Notes: a model not told the origin generated them from the letters alone. Shown: positions 9,064 through 15,824, numbered from the stretch's first letter. The stretch: DNA of 17,019 bases from Chloroflexota bacterium (GCA_003353825.1 PIVW01000069.1:1-17019); one strand, 5' to 3'. Program-made: numbers and translations.

Positions 9064-9095
9064 TTCAATACATACTATAACAGGAAATTGTTTTC

Positions 9096-9584
9096 ATGTC
9101 AAACCCTATATCAAAACCTGATCTAACAAATATTACTTCTCTTGGAGATTCAGGTTATACTTTGGCGCCTTATATTGGTGTTCTATTGAACAAAACCGCG
9201 ATGAAAATCAACCAGCAGGCCGATGCCTGCCTTGAACCTTTTTCTATCCAAGTCAGGCATTATGGTGTCCTCCTGTTTTTGACTCAGATAAACACGGCCC
9301 TATCTCAAAAGGAAATTGGGAATCGTTTGTGGGTTGATCGCAATACTATGGTTTCTTTGCTTGATCATTTGGAGGCACAGGAGTTGGCTATCCGCACCCG
9401 AGATCCGAATGATCGGCGCTCTTACACCATTTCCATTACTGAGAAAGGGCGCGCCCTAGTTCAACAGGTCAGTCAAATCGTGGCCGAGGCTAATGTTCAA
9501 TTTGCTGAGGCTCTCAATTCTGATGAACTTGAGCAATTAACAAGGCTCTTGGTGAAATTGCTAAAAGGAACGCAGGGAGATTAA
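9096..9584 (+). CDS. MarR-family winged-helix transcriptional regulator
   Basis: 162 residues, the usual length for MarR. The central winged helix is clear: LSQKEIGNRL with VDRNTMVSLLDHLE as the helix-turn-helix (about residues 65-100) and a wing with RDPNDRRSYTISITEKG (about 103-120), including the conserved D-x-R-R. Flanking helices would form the dimer interface. The start ATG has an AGGA about 10 bases upstream. The region is more AT-rich than the flanking repeat genes. It stands between two divergent propeller genes and has its own promoter and palindrome, so autoregulation is likely. Whether it controls the surface proteins on either side, and what effector it senses, cannot be read from the sequence. 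Confidence 0.92.
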   Translation: MSNPISKPDLTNITSLGDSGYTLAPYIGVLLNKTAMKINQQADACLEPFSIQVRHYGVLLFLTQINTALSQKEIGNRLWVDRNTMVSLLDHLEAQELAIRTRDPNDRRSYTISITEKGRALVQQVSQIVAEANVQFAEALNSDELEQLTRLLVKLLKGTQGD

Positions 9585-9706
9585 TTAGGCCCTCAAGATC
9601 GACATTTTGCTATGCACCTTCATTCCCACAATGATCTGGGGCAAAGGGCCAGCTAAAAAATCGTTTGTACCGAATTGTGATTTACTAAATGTTGAGGAAG
9701 AATCTA

Positions 9707-9985
9707 ATGATATCTATTACAAAATTAAGCACAGCTCTATTGACCGCCCTGGCCGCCTTATTGCTGACCATGCTACCCATGTTTATGACCGGCCCGGCCA
9801 AAGCCAACCTGGAGACCGGCGCGTCTTTGGTTGAGCAGATGGCAGGGGAACAACCGCTCGTGCCAATGCTCCGGCGTTGGAACGCGACTCCCCCGGAGAT
9901 CGGGTTGACACAAAGCGTCCGGGTAAACATTCCCACGCAGAGCGTGGGAACGAGGAAGCGGATACCCAGACCTCGCGGGTTTTAA
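9707..9985 (+). pseudogene. detached signal-peptide leader of the propeller protein (frame ends at TAA in a palindrome)
   Basis: ATG 9707 has GAGGAAG six bases upstream and begins a typical signal peptide (MISITKLSTALLTALAALLL, then a site near GPAKA). The frame ends at TAA 9983-9985, the exact centre of the palindrome at 9968-10000. The propeller that should follow is in the frame one base back, open from 9835, so leader and body overlap in frame space but are not continuous. The same leader is found, in worn form, at 15825. Explanations are a disrupted gene, a recoding event or a sequencing indel; disruption by inserted repeats is favoured. Confidence 0.65.
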
Positions 9986-11973
9986 AAACCCGCGAGGTCT
10001 CTAACCGGGCCGCCGCCCTACCCCCGACCCGACCCCTGGCCACCTCACACGTCACCTTCACCCTGGACCTGACCGCCTCCAACGTCCTGACCGGCGTTGC
10101 CGACAGCAGCGTGGCCTGGGGCGATTATGACAATGATGGCGATCTTGACATCCTCCTCTCTGGCTATGATAATGGCGGGACGCCCATCACCCATATCTAT
10201 GATAATCAGGGGGATAGAACCTTTGTCGAAAATGTGGCCGCCTCCAACGTCCTGACCGGCGTTTTCGGAGGCAGCGTGGCCTGGGGCGATTATGACAATG
10301 ATGGCGACCTCGACATCCTCTTATCCGGACTGGATAGTAGTTTAAAGCACATCGCGCATATCTACGACAATCAGGGGGATAAAACCTTTGCCGAAAATAT
10401 AACCGCCTCCAACGTCCTGACCGGCGTTGGCTGGAGCAGCGTGGCCTGGGGCGATTATGACAATGATGGCGACCTCGACATCCTCTTATCCGGGTGGGAT
10501 AATAGTTATAAGTCCATCGCGCATATCTATGACAATAAGGGAGGGGGGGACTTTACCGAAAATGTGGCCGCCTCCAACGTCCTGGCCGGCGTTGCCGAAG
10601 GCAGCGTGGCCTGGGGCGATTATGACAATGATGGCGATCTCGACATTCTCTTATCCGGGGAGTTTAATGATTATATTAAGCCCATCGCGCATATCTATGA
10701 CAATCAGGGTGGGGGGGACTTTACCGAAAATGTGACCGCCTCCACCGTCCTGACCGGCGTTCTCTACAGCAGCGTGGCCTGGGGAGATTATGACAATGAT
10801 GGCGACCTCGACATCCTCTTAGCCGGGCGGGACCCTGGGGGTAAGCCCATCACGCATATCTATGACAATCAGGGTGGGGGGGACTTTACCGAAAATGTGA
10901 CCGCCTCCAACGTCCTGACCGGTGTTCGCTTGGGCAGCGTGGCCTGGGGCGATTATGACAATGATGGCCACCTCGACATCCTCTTAACCGGGCAAGATAG
11001 TAATACTAATCCCATCGCCCATATCTATGACAATCAGGGGGATAAAACCTTTACCGAAAATGTGATCGCCTCCAACGTCTTGCCCGGCGTTTGCTGGGGC
11101 AGCGTGGCCTGGGGCGATTACGACAATGATGGCGACCTCGACATCCTCTTAACCGGCCACGATGGCAGTAAGCCCATCGCCAGCCTGTTTCGCAATAACG
11201 CTGCCTCGGCCAACACGCCGCCTGCCGCGCCCACCGGCCTGGGTAGCAACGTCGATGGGCAGCAGGTAGAGTTAAGCTGGGCCGCAGCCAGCGATAGCCA
11301 AACCATCACGGCCACCGGCCTCACCTACAACCTGCGGGTAGGAACCAGTCCCGGCCTGAGCGATACCCTGGCCCCTATGTCTTGCCTAGGCACTTGCGGC
11401 AGCGGCGGTGACGGCTATCGTCAAATCCCTCAAATGGGCGCGGCCAACCACGGCCTGACCGCCACCCTGACCTTGCCCTACGGCACCTACTACTGGAGCG
11501 TGCAGGCCATCGACCACAATTTCAGCGGCTCGCCCTGGCCCAGCGAGGACAACTTTACCATTGACTACTATGATTTGGCGGTCAGCAAGACGGCAGCCTT
11601 TACCACCATCAGCCCAACCACCACCATTACCTACACCATCAGTGTGCATAATATCGACACTGTGGGCGCCACCAGCGTGGTCATTAGCGACACCCTGCCC
11701 TTGAGCATCACCTTTGTCGCCTCCAGCACCACCAACGGCAGTATCTACACGCCCACCAGCGGCGTGTGGGCTGTGGGTAATGTGGCTGTCGGTACAGGCG
11801 TCACCATGACGCTGGTGGTCACCGCCAATCTGGTCTCAGGGCAGACCATCACCAACACAGCGGCGTTGAGCAACTCGACCCCGGCGGATACCACCAACGG
11901 CAACAATAGTAGTTCGGCTGGTGTCACCGCTGGTGTCACCAATATCTACTTACCCATTATCCTCAAGAATTGA
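9877..11973 (+). CDS. seven-unit VCBS/FG-GAP propeller protein with Fn3-like and DUF11 domains (frame separated from its leader)
   Basis: The longest open frame starts at TTG 9877, but its first 50 or so residues come from repeat DNA (9930-10000) and no signal peptide is present in this frame. The real start is probably ATG 9707 in another frame. Body, by residue of this frame: seven FG-GAP units about 60-441, each with DYDNDGDLDILL (GHLDILL in the sixth); Fn3-like module with LTYNLRVGTSPGLSDTLAP about 442-560; DUF11 about 568-690; C-terminal YLPIILKN. It is a compact version of the cassette found three times in the giant minus-strand gene and in the relic at 15825. None of its blade loops has cysteines. 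Probably a secreted surface protein when intact. Confidence 0.8.
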   Translation: MERDSPGDRVDTKRPGKHSHAERGNEEADTQTSRVLKTREVSNRAAALPPTRPLATSHVTFTLDLTASNVLTGVADSSVAWGDYDNDGDLDILLSGYDNGGTPITHIYDNQGDRTFVENVAASNVLTGVFGGSVAWGDYDNDGDLDILLSGLDSSLKHIAHIYDNQGDKTFAENITASNVLTGVGWSSVAWGDYDNDGDLDILLSGWDNSYKSIAHIYDNKGGGDFTENVAASNVLAGVAEGSVAWGDYDNDGDLDILLSGEFNDYIKPIAHIYDNQGGGDFTENVTASTVLTGVLYSSVAWGDYDNDGDLDILLAGRDPGGKPITHIYDNQGGGDFTENVTASNVLTGVRLGSVAWGDYDNDGHLDILLTGQDSNTNPIAHIYDNQGDKTFTENVIASNVLPGVCWGSVAWGDYDNDGDLDILLTGHDGSKPIASLFRNNAASANTPPAAPTGLGSNVDGQQVELSWAAASDSQTITATGLTYNLRVGTSPGLSDTLAPMSCLGTCGSGGDGYRQIPQMGAANHGLTATLTLPYGTYYWSVQAIDHNFSGSPWPSEDNFTIDYYDLAVSKTAAFTTISPTTTITYTISVHNIDTVGATSVVISDTLPLSITFVASSTTNGSIYTPTSGVWAVGNVAVGTGVTMTLVVTANLVSGQTITNTAALSNSTPADTTNGNNSSSAGVTAGVTNIYLPIILKN
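9930..9950. repeat. short inverted repeat TTCCCACGC-AGA-GCGTGGGAA
   Basis: Nine-base perfect arms and a three-base loop, extendable to 11 bases with one mismatch. It lies between the leader and the propeller and looks like a dispersed palindromic repeat. Together with the palindrome 18 bases downstream it is a likely cause of the frame disruption. Confidence 0.7.
9968..10000. repeat. 33-bp palindrome AGACCTCGCGGGTTTT-A-complement carrying an in-frame TAA
   Basis: Perfect 16-base arms around a single A. Same 33-bp length as the five palindromes in the giant gene, and its arm begins AGACCTC, as does the centre of copies 1-4 read outward. The centre TTTTAAAAA supplies the TAA that ends the leader frame. 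Confidence 0.9.
10056..11199 (+). repeat. seven tandem VCBS/FG-GAP coding units
   Basis: Seven units of about 160 bp sharing the core that encodes SVAWGDYDNDGDLDILL. They run in the opposite orientation to the three blocks at 2370-7880, so together they form long inverted repeats on both sides of the MarR gene. Confidence 0.85.
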
Positions 11974-12058
11974 GGCCGCAAAGGGTTAAGGAAAAGTAGT
12001 TTTTTGTTTTAATCACAATCTATTCATTATTTATCGTAAATCAAAGGAGTTTTACACA

Positions 12059-13012
12059 ATGTACATCAAGATCAAAGTATCACATTTAGTTGTAGGGGTC
12101 GTATTATTGAGTACGATGCTGTTGGCGGGCATTGTGTTAGCGGGCGACCCGGATTCGCCGGGTGGACCCACAGATACTGCCAGCAAGTCATACAGTCTGG
12201 AAGATTTGTACACCCGCTTGGTTACGGGCACAGTAGGGGCAAGTAGCGTCTTTACCGAGCCGACCACCGCACCGGGGACAGGCACAATGCACAGCATCAA
12301 TGACATTATGGCGGCGGCCCCGGAACTGGACAACACCAACGGGGCCACGACCACGCAGGTCTTGGCGGGGCAGACCTTTTGGGGCTTAACCAGCGGACAA
12401 TGGGGCGTACAAACGGGAACGTTGACGGTGAGCAGCAGTGGTAGCACCTACAACGCCGCAGTACCCCAAACGGGCATAACCGTAACCTACACAATTAGCG
12501 ATGACGGTGCCTTGAAAAAGGGCGTAGCCTGGCCTGAGCCGCGCTTTATCACCAGTACCACCGGGATAGTAACCGACACGCTGACCGGATTGATTTGGCT
12601 GACAAACGCCAATTGTACGGAGACAGTGGGGGGCCAAGACCCTACCGCTACCTCAAACAAATTAACCTGGACGCAAGCCCTGACCTGGAGCAACAATTTG
12701 GCCAATGGAAAATGCGATTTGAGCGATGGTTCCAGTGCTGGTGACTGGCGACTACCAAATAGGGTAGAACTGTTAAGTCTGATACATTTAGGTGTGTATA
12801 ACCCAGCCGTACCCAACACCGCCGGCACGGGAAAGTGGACTACAGACGGAGACCCCTTCACCAGTGTCCAGTCGAACTACTACTGGTCTAGCAGTACCTT
12901 CGCCAATAACGCATCTATCGCCTGGTACGTGCATATGAAGGATGGCGGTGGGAGCCGCACCAATAAGACTAATAGTAGTTTCTATGTGTGGCCGGTACGC
13001 GGCGGACAATGA
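12059..13012 (+). CDS. secreted DUF1566 protein, probable DGR variable (target) protein
   Basis: 317 residues. The ATG has AAAGGAG ten bases upstream. Signal peptide or lipoprotein-like N-terminus (hydrophobic residues 8-28, VLAG). An N-terminal segment has SLEDLYTRL and TFWGLTSGQWGVQTGT. The C-terminal DUF1566 domain (about 170-317) has GLIWL, DWRLPNRVELLSL, YYWSSS and ends YVWPVRGGQ. DUF1566 has a C-type-lectin-like fold and is a known scaffold for diversity-generating retroelement targets. In the last 43 codons most positions expected to vary end in C or T (TTC, ATC, TAC, CAT, GGC, CGC, AGT), as expected if they derive from AAC/AAT codons in a template by adenine-specific mutagenesis. The next gene is a MutS-like DGR accessory. 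DUF1566 is secure; DGR status is inference because no template is visible. Confidence 0.8.
   Translation: MYIKIKVSHLVVGVVLLSTMLLAGIVLAGDPDSPGGPTDTASKSYSLEDLYTRLVTGTVGASSVFTEPTTAPGTGTMHSINDIMAAAPELDNTNGATTTQVLAGQTFWGLTSGQWGVQTGTLTVSSSGSTYNAAVPQTGITVTYTISDDGALKKGVAWPEPRFITSTTGIVTDTLTGLIWLTNANCTETVGGQDPTATSNKLTWTQALTWSNNLANGKCDLSDGSSAGDWRLPNRVELLSLIHLGVYNPAVPNTAGTGKWTTDGDPFTSVQSNYYWSSSTFANNASIAWYVHMKDGGGSRTNKTNSSFYVWPVRGGQ
12881..13009 (+). other. candidate DGR variable region (VR) at the 3' end of the DUF1566 gene
   Basis: Runs from the YWSSS codons to VRGGQ at the stop. Fixed scaffold codons (YW, AW, V, YVWPVRGG) alternate with NNY codons. The GC-rich end at 12986-13006 is where an initiation-of-mutagenic-homing site would be expected. 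No copy with adenines restored is present elsewhere in the window. Confidence 0.5.
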
Positions 13013-13087
13013 GAGGCTTTGGCACTTTGATTCTTTGGGGTCTTTGAATCGATTTTTAGGGGTTAATAAAAAAAGGGTGTTAAATAA

Positions 13088-13438
13088 ATGGTTTTCTCTC
13101 CAAAGTTGGTAAAACGGTATAAAGAACTGAAGGAAGAGGTGTCTGATTGTCTACTGTTGATGCAGGTGGGGGCTTTTATGCAAGTGATGGATAAAGATGC
13201 TCGGGCTGTTTCAAAAGTAACCGGCTTAAAGCTCCAAATGGCCGGGGAAGTTGATGCGCCCGTGGTTTTAGGTGGCTTTCCTAAATCTGGATTAGATGCC
13301 TATGTTGGCAAACTAGCACGGGCGGCGCATCACCACCATTGCCGAGCGAACGTTGGTTTGTCGCTGGGCAAACAGCACCACAGATTAACAGAAAAATTCA
13401 CCATTAACTATTCTATTCATCATTTACAATGTTTTTAG
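13088..13438 (+). CDS. MutS domain-I-like protein (MSL-type DGR accessory), C-terminus probably replaced
   Basis: 116 residues. Residues about 5-80 match the mismatch-binding domain I of MutS: YKELKEEVSDCLLLMQVGAFMQVMDKDA, then VTGLKL, VVLGGFP and LDAYVGKLARA, in the order seen in MutS (tyrosine-rich helix, DCLLLFRVGDFYE-like strand, GVPYHALDAYL-like helix). The rest of MutS, including the ATPase, is absent. Free-standing MutS-like proteins (MSL) are one of the accessory types described for DGRs. After LARA (about 13320) the sequence stops looking like MutS and becomes a His-rich, then AT-rich tail, so a truncation or deletion is suspected. It lies 75 bases after the DUF1566 gene in the same orientation, probably co-transcribed. 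Confidence 0.65.
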   Translation: MVFSPKLVKRYKELKEEVSDCLLLMQVGAFMQVMDKDARAVSKVTGLKLQMAGEVDAPVVLGGFPKSGLDAYVGKLARAAHHHHCRANVGLSLGKQHHRLTEKFTINYSIHHLQCF

Positions 13439-13457
13439 TAGCAATAGGAGCAATCAA

Positions 13458-13994
13458 ATGAAAAACAAAAAAATGACAAGCGCACTCGTATTATTCACCG
13501 CCCTGTTTTTGGGGCTGGTCAGTGTCGTGTATGCGGCAGGCAATATCGACAGTACCAACAAATGGGCCTGGGCCGGTAATGCGGGCTGGCTCAACTTCAA
13601 CCCCACCCACGGCGGCGGGGTCACGGTCTATAGTGACCATCTGGAAGGCTACGCCTGGGCCGAGAATATCGGTTGGGTGCGGCTGGGAACCTACACCAGC
13701 GGCGGAACGCACACTTACAGCAACACCACCGCCAGTAACTACGGGGTGAATATTATTACGACTACCAATGTGTTATCGTTAACTGGCTACGCCTGGAGTG
13801 CCAACGCCGGTTGGATTAATTTCAACCCCCAGCACAACCAAGTGACCATTGACCCGACTACGGGCGAGTTTGACGGCTACGCCTGGGGCGAGAATGTGGG
13901 CTGGATCCATTTCAAAAATACGGAGGGCACTGCTTATAAAGTAGTGACCAGTAGCGGTGAGGTTTACTATTTACCGATTATATTCAAGAACTAA
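13458..13994 (+). CDS. secreted Trp-rich GYAW-repeat protein with C-terminal YLPIIFKN
   Basis: 178 residues. Well-placed AGGAG seven bases before ATG. Signal peptide 1-26 ending VVYA. The mature part has imperfect repeats of the form GYAW-x-x-N-x-GW-(I/V/L): KWAWAGNAGWLNFNP, GYAWAENIGWVRLG, GYAWSANAGWINFNP and GYAWGENVGWIHFKN. Similar Trp/Gly beta-rich repeats occur in uncharacterised bacterial secreted proteins; a beta-sheet or propeller-like fold is a guess and no function is known to me. The last nine residues, YYLPIIFKN, match the ends of the two large propeller proteins, suggesting a common export or anchoring route. It starts 20 bases after the MutS-like gene. Confidence 0.8.
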   Translation: MKNKKMTSALVLFTALFLGLVSVVYAAGNIDSTNKWAWAGNAGWLNFNPTHGGGVTVYSDHLEGYAWAENIGWVRLGTYTSGGTHTYSNTTASNYGVNIITTTNVLSLTGYAWSANAGWINFNPQHNQVTIDPTTGEFDGYAWGENVGWIHFKNTEGTAYKVVTSSGEVYYLPIIFKN

Positions 13995-14032
13995 AGGCAG
14001 TAAAGCAATATCCAAAGTGATTGAAATTAAAT

Positions 14033-14105
14033 TTCGGCGTACTCTTGGACCAGTGTATTGCGGAGAAAAACATTTCGTCAACGCCAGTTGCAAGAGTGCG
14101 CCGAA
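14033..14105. repeat. imperfect inverted repeat with 15-base arms
   Basis: TTCGGCGTACTCTTG (14033-14047) pairs with CAAGAGTGCGCCGAA (14091-14105); the only non-Watson-Crick position is a T-G pair. It encloses 43 bases and lacks a T-run, so it is not an obvious terminator. It lies between the GYAW gene and the first attC-like site. Confidence 0.6.
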
Positions 14106-14108
14106 TTG

Positions 14109-14177
14109 AAGGCTACTTTTTAAGGAGTCTTTCCAATTGAAGCTATCTTTTTGGCAAAGTTGGGTAAAAGTAGCCTT
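14109..14177. repeat. inverted repeat AAGGCTACTTTT ... AAAAGTAGCCTT
   Basis: Perfect 12-base arms (14109-14120 and 14166-14177) around 45 bases, directly after the previous inverted repeat. It may be a structured or non-coding cassette part. No open reading frame of note lies here. Confidence 0.6.
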
Positions 14178-14210
14178 ACAAAACTATGCAACTCCACAAA
14201 CCAAAAAGCA

Positions 14211-14341
14211 ATATAACAATGCAAATGTAGCCGAACTGGAAAGCTAATTTTTTATTGAGGTTGGTTGAGCCTGTGAGGGTCATAAAGGCTACAAAGGCTC
14301 GTTGCTAACCTTTCCAATCGGCTAATTTGCGGGCGTTAGCT
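14211..14341 (+). other. integron attC-like recombination site 1
   Basis: 131 bp. It starts with ATATAAC (R''-like, as in Vibrio repeats) and ends GGGCGTTAGCT (R'-like). The arms pair over TAAC, GCAAAT, TAGCCGA and TGGAAAG with a few unpaired extra bases, the classical attC layout. The 5' arm is very similar to that of the site at 15600. The R' core GTTAGCT departs from GTTRRRY at one base. Size is within the attC range. Confidence 0.6.
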
Positions 14342-14368
14342 GGCTAATTGGAATTTCTAATGGATTAT

Positions 14369-14373
14369 GGAGG
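14369..14373 (+). promoter_or_regulatory. ribosome binding site GGAGG that favours a TTG start at 14380
   Basis: GGAGG directly abuts ATG 14374, leaving no spacer. TTG at 14380, two codons on in the same frame, is six bases away, an ideal distance. The start is therefore probably 14380 rather than 14374. Confidence 0.55.
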
Positions 14374-15513
14374 ATGCCGTTGAAATCAATAAAAATAACA
14401 ACAGAGACAACAGCGTCAAAGGCGGTTGTTTCACAGGAAGAAGCCTTTGCGATCATCAGAACATACGCACCTGATATTTACATTCTGGAGGTTGTATCGG
14501 ACACTTACACCGATCAAGTTTCACTCTGGTTGCACCAGTCACACCAAGTTACTGGTTTTTTTCAAATTTCGTCCGACAGATTCGAGGAGCCACCGATGTG
14601 GAATTTGAAGTCAGATGACAAGATGATAAAGGTACTCGAGGAGTACGCTATCATACCGAACTCAGAGACTCGGATACTCATTTACGACAACATCCAGATT
14701 AGCTGTGGTTCTGTCGCATCTCGATTTGATGCATCGGCTCGGATCTACTCGGTTCTTAGGCATTTTGGAATCAAGCACGTTTCAATCATCATGGACAATG
14801 CTCTGGACGAACACTTCGAGGATGAGTATGCTGCCAATCACCCTAAAACTGTCCGCATGATGCGACGGGTTGTCACAAAGACCCAAAAGGCGTTCTCGGC
14901 GACTGACCAACCCAGTGCACCCAAAACCTCGCATGCCGAGTACGACCCCGATCTGATGACCAGGAGTGCCTCAACATTTCAGATGAGAACTCAAATCAGA
15001 ACAAAACAGCATAGAACTTTGACAAAGGCACTATGTACCACGGCAACGGGCGAAATATCTCTATCACACCCGACCCCGCTCCAATGGCCCGAAGATATGC
15101 TCGGACAAGCACTATTGGGTAGAGGCCAATTTGTCTCTTACGACACTATGGTGAAGTTGGTAGCGGGCGATCTGGGTCCCTACAGACTCCTTGATGCCCG
15201 CAGTGCCGAGGAACATGCGGGACACGTCACGGGCTATGAGTACGTCACAGCAGCCGGCAGGATTCCCACCTCCGAGAGTGTGGTGAATGCGGAGTATCAG
15301 TTGTCTGTGGATGACAACCTTGCGGATATTCTGGGGTACCTTGAGAAAACTTTGCAGGGAAAAGACATTTTGAAGAATGATCGTATCATCTGGTATTGCG
15401 GAACCGGTTGGCGCGCAGCCCGGATGTGCGTATTAACCCAATTCTTGGGATACAGGAACGTTGCAATCTATGAGGGCGGCTGGAACGAATGGTATCAACT
15501 CACTCCGCACTGA
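14374..15513 (+). CDS. rhodanese-domain sulfurtransferase-like protein (integron cassette gene)
   Basis: 379 residues counted from ATG 14374; TTG 14380 is the likelier start because of the GGAGG position. Two rhodanese-like halves, as in SseA-type thiosulfate or 3-mercaptopyruvate sulfurtransferases. The N-terminal half (about 97-150, RILIYDN, SRFDASARIYSVLRHFG) has no convincing active-site loop. The C-terminal half (about 265-375) has YRLLDARSAEEHAGHV, GRIPTS, the loop CGTGWR with the catalytic-position Cys342, and the closing GYRNVAIYEGGWNEWY. A polar linker of about 60 residues between the halves is longer than usual. No signal peptide, so cytosolic. Sulfur transfer is inferred; substrate unknown. 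Its style of sequence is unlike the surrounding repeat genes and it ends just before an attC, consistent with acquisition as a cassette. Confidence 0.82.
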   Translation: MPLKSIKITTETTASKAVVSQEEAFAIIRTYAPDIYILEVVSDTYTDQVSLWLHQSHQVTGFFQISSDRFEEPPMWNLKSDDKMIKVLEEYAIIPNSETRILIYDNIQISCGSVASRFDASARIYSVLRHFGIKHVSIIMDNALDEHFEDEYAANHPKTVRMMRRVVTKTQKAFSATDQPSAPKTSHAEYDPDLMTRSASTFQMRTQIRTKQHRTLTKALCTTATGEISLSHPTPLQWPEDMLGQALLGRGQFVSYDTMVKLVAGDLGPYRLLDARSAEEHAGHVTGYEYVTAAGRIPTSESVVNAEYQLSVDDNLADILGYLEKTLQGKDILKNDRIIWYCGTGWRAARMCVLTQFLGYRNVAIYEGGWNEWYQLTPH

Positions 15514-15541
15514 AATCAATAGACTTGATTTCAGAGTCTAT
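15511..15541 (+). other. two overlapping, mutually exclusive hairpins at the rhodanese stop codon
   Basis: TGAAATCA pairs with TGATTTCA (15511-15518 with 15526-15533), while ATAGACT (15519-15525), the loop of the first hairpin, pairs with AGTCTAT (15535-15541). Only one can form at a time. Neither has a T-run, so terminator function is uncertain. Confidence 0.45.
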
Positions 15542-15599
15542 AGCTTCCATAAGTTGGGGTTTGTTTCGTAGGCCAACCAAGTCTATTAGCAAGGCCGCC

Positions 15600-15728
15600 A
15601 CCTAACAATGCAAATTCTACCGACCCGGAAAGCTGGGTTGATATTGAAGGCTCTAAGCCAACAAACTAAATGTTAATTGAAGCGTTCCGCGCTACCCTTT
15701 CCGGGCGGCAGATTTGGGGGCGTTAGGC
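15600..15728 (+). other. integron attC-like recombination site 2
   Basis: 129 bp. R'' ACCTAAC (15600-15606) fits RYYYAAC and R' GTTAGGC (15722-15728) fits GTTRRRY exactly. The arms pair over CCTAAC, CAAA, TCT, CCG and CCCGGAAAG with single unpaired extra bases on the 5' arm, as in genuine attC sites. The middle is variable. It lies 87 bases after the rhodanese stop. Confidence 0.72.
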
Positions 15729-15824
15729 GGCTTCGTCGGTCTTTTTGGCTAAACAATACCACACCCTTAAGACTGCTCCAGTTTTGCTGAATTGTGGTCT
15801 ACTGAATATTGAGGAGGAAATCTA

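Larger units (their letters stand above)
14336..15722 (+). mobile_element. integron gene cassette carrying a rhodanese gene
   Basis: The region between the G-TT cleavage points of the two attC-like sites: one gene on the plus strand followed by its own attC, which is the definition of a cassette. The cassette start TTAGCT is nearly complementary to the R'' ACCTAAC of its own attC, as expected for a circularised cassette. No integrase (intI) or attI is in the window, so this is either the edge of an array or a cluster lacking an integrase. Confidence 0.6.

Noticed and set aside
9607..9834. Small 75-codon open frame upstream of and overlapping the leader
   Set aside because: No ribosome site and no recognisable protein; it overlaps the well-supported signal peptide in another frame.
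9970..9990. Programmed -1 frameshift linking leader and propeller at TTTTAAAAA
   Set aside because: In the leader frame the bases read GGG TTT TAA, which does not give an X-XXY-YYZ heptamer. A repeat insertion is the simpler explanation.
13012..13070. Intrinsic terminator or DGR cruciform after the DUF1566 gene
   Set aside because: Only a 5-bp stem (GATTC/GAATC) with a 12-base loop; too weak to call.
12986..14340. DGR template repeat downstream of the variable gene
   Set aside because: I looked for a second copy of the VR end (GTGTGGCCGGTACGCGG) on both strands and saw none in the window.
15511..15541. H-type pseudoknot from the A-B-A'-B' segments
   Set aside because: The connecting loops are zero, zero and one base, too short to cross the 7-8 bp stems; competing hairpins are more realistic.
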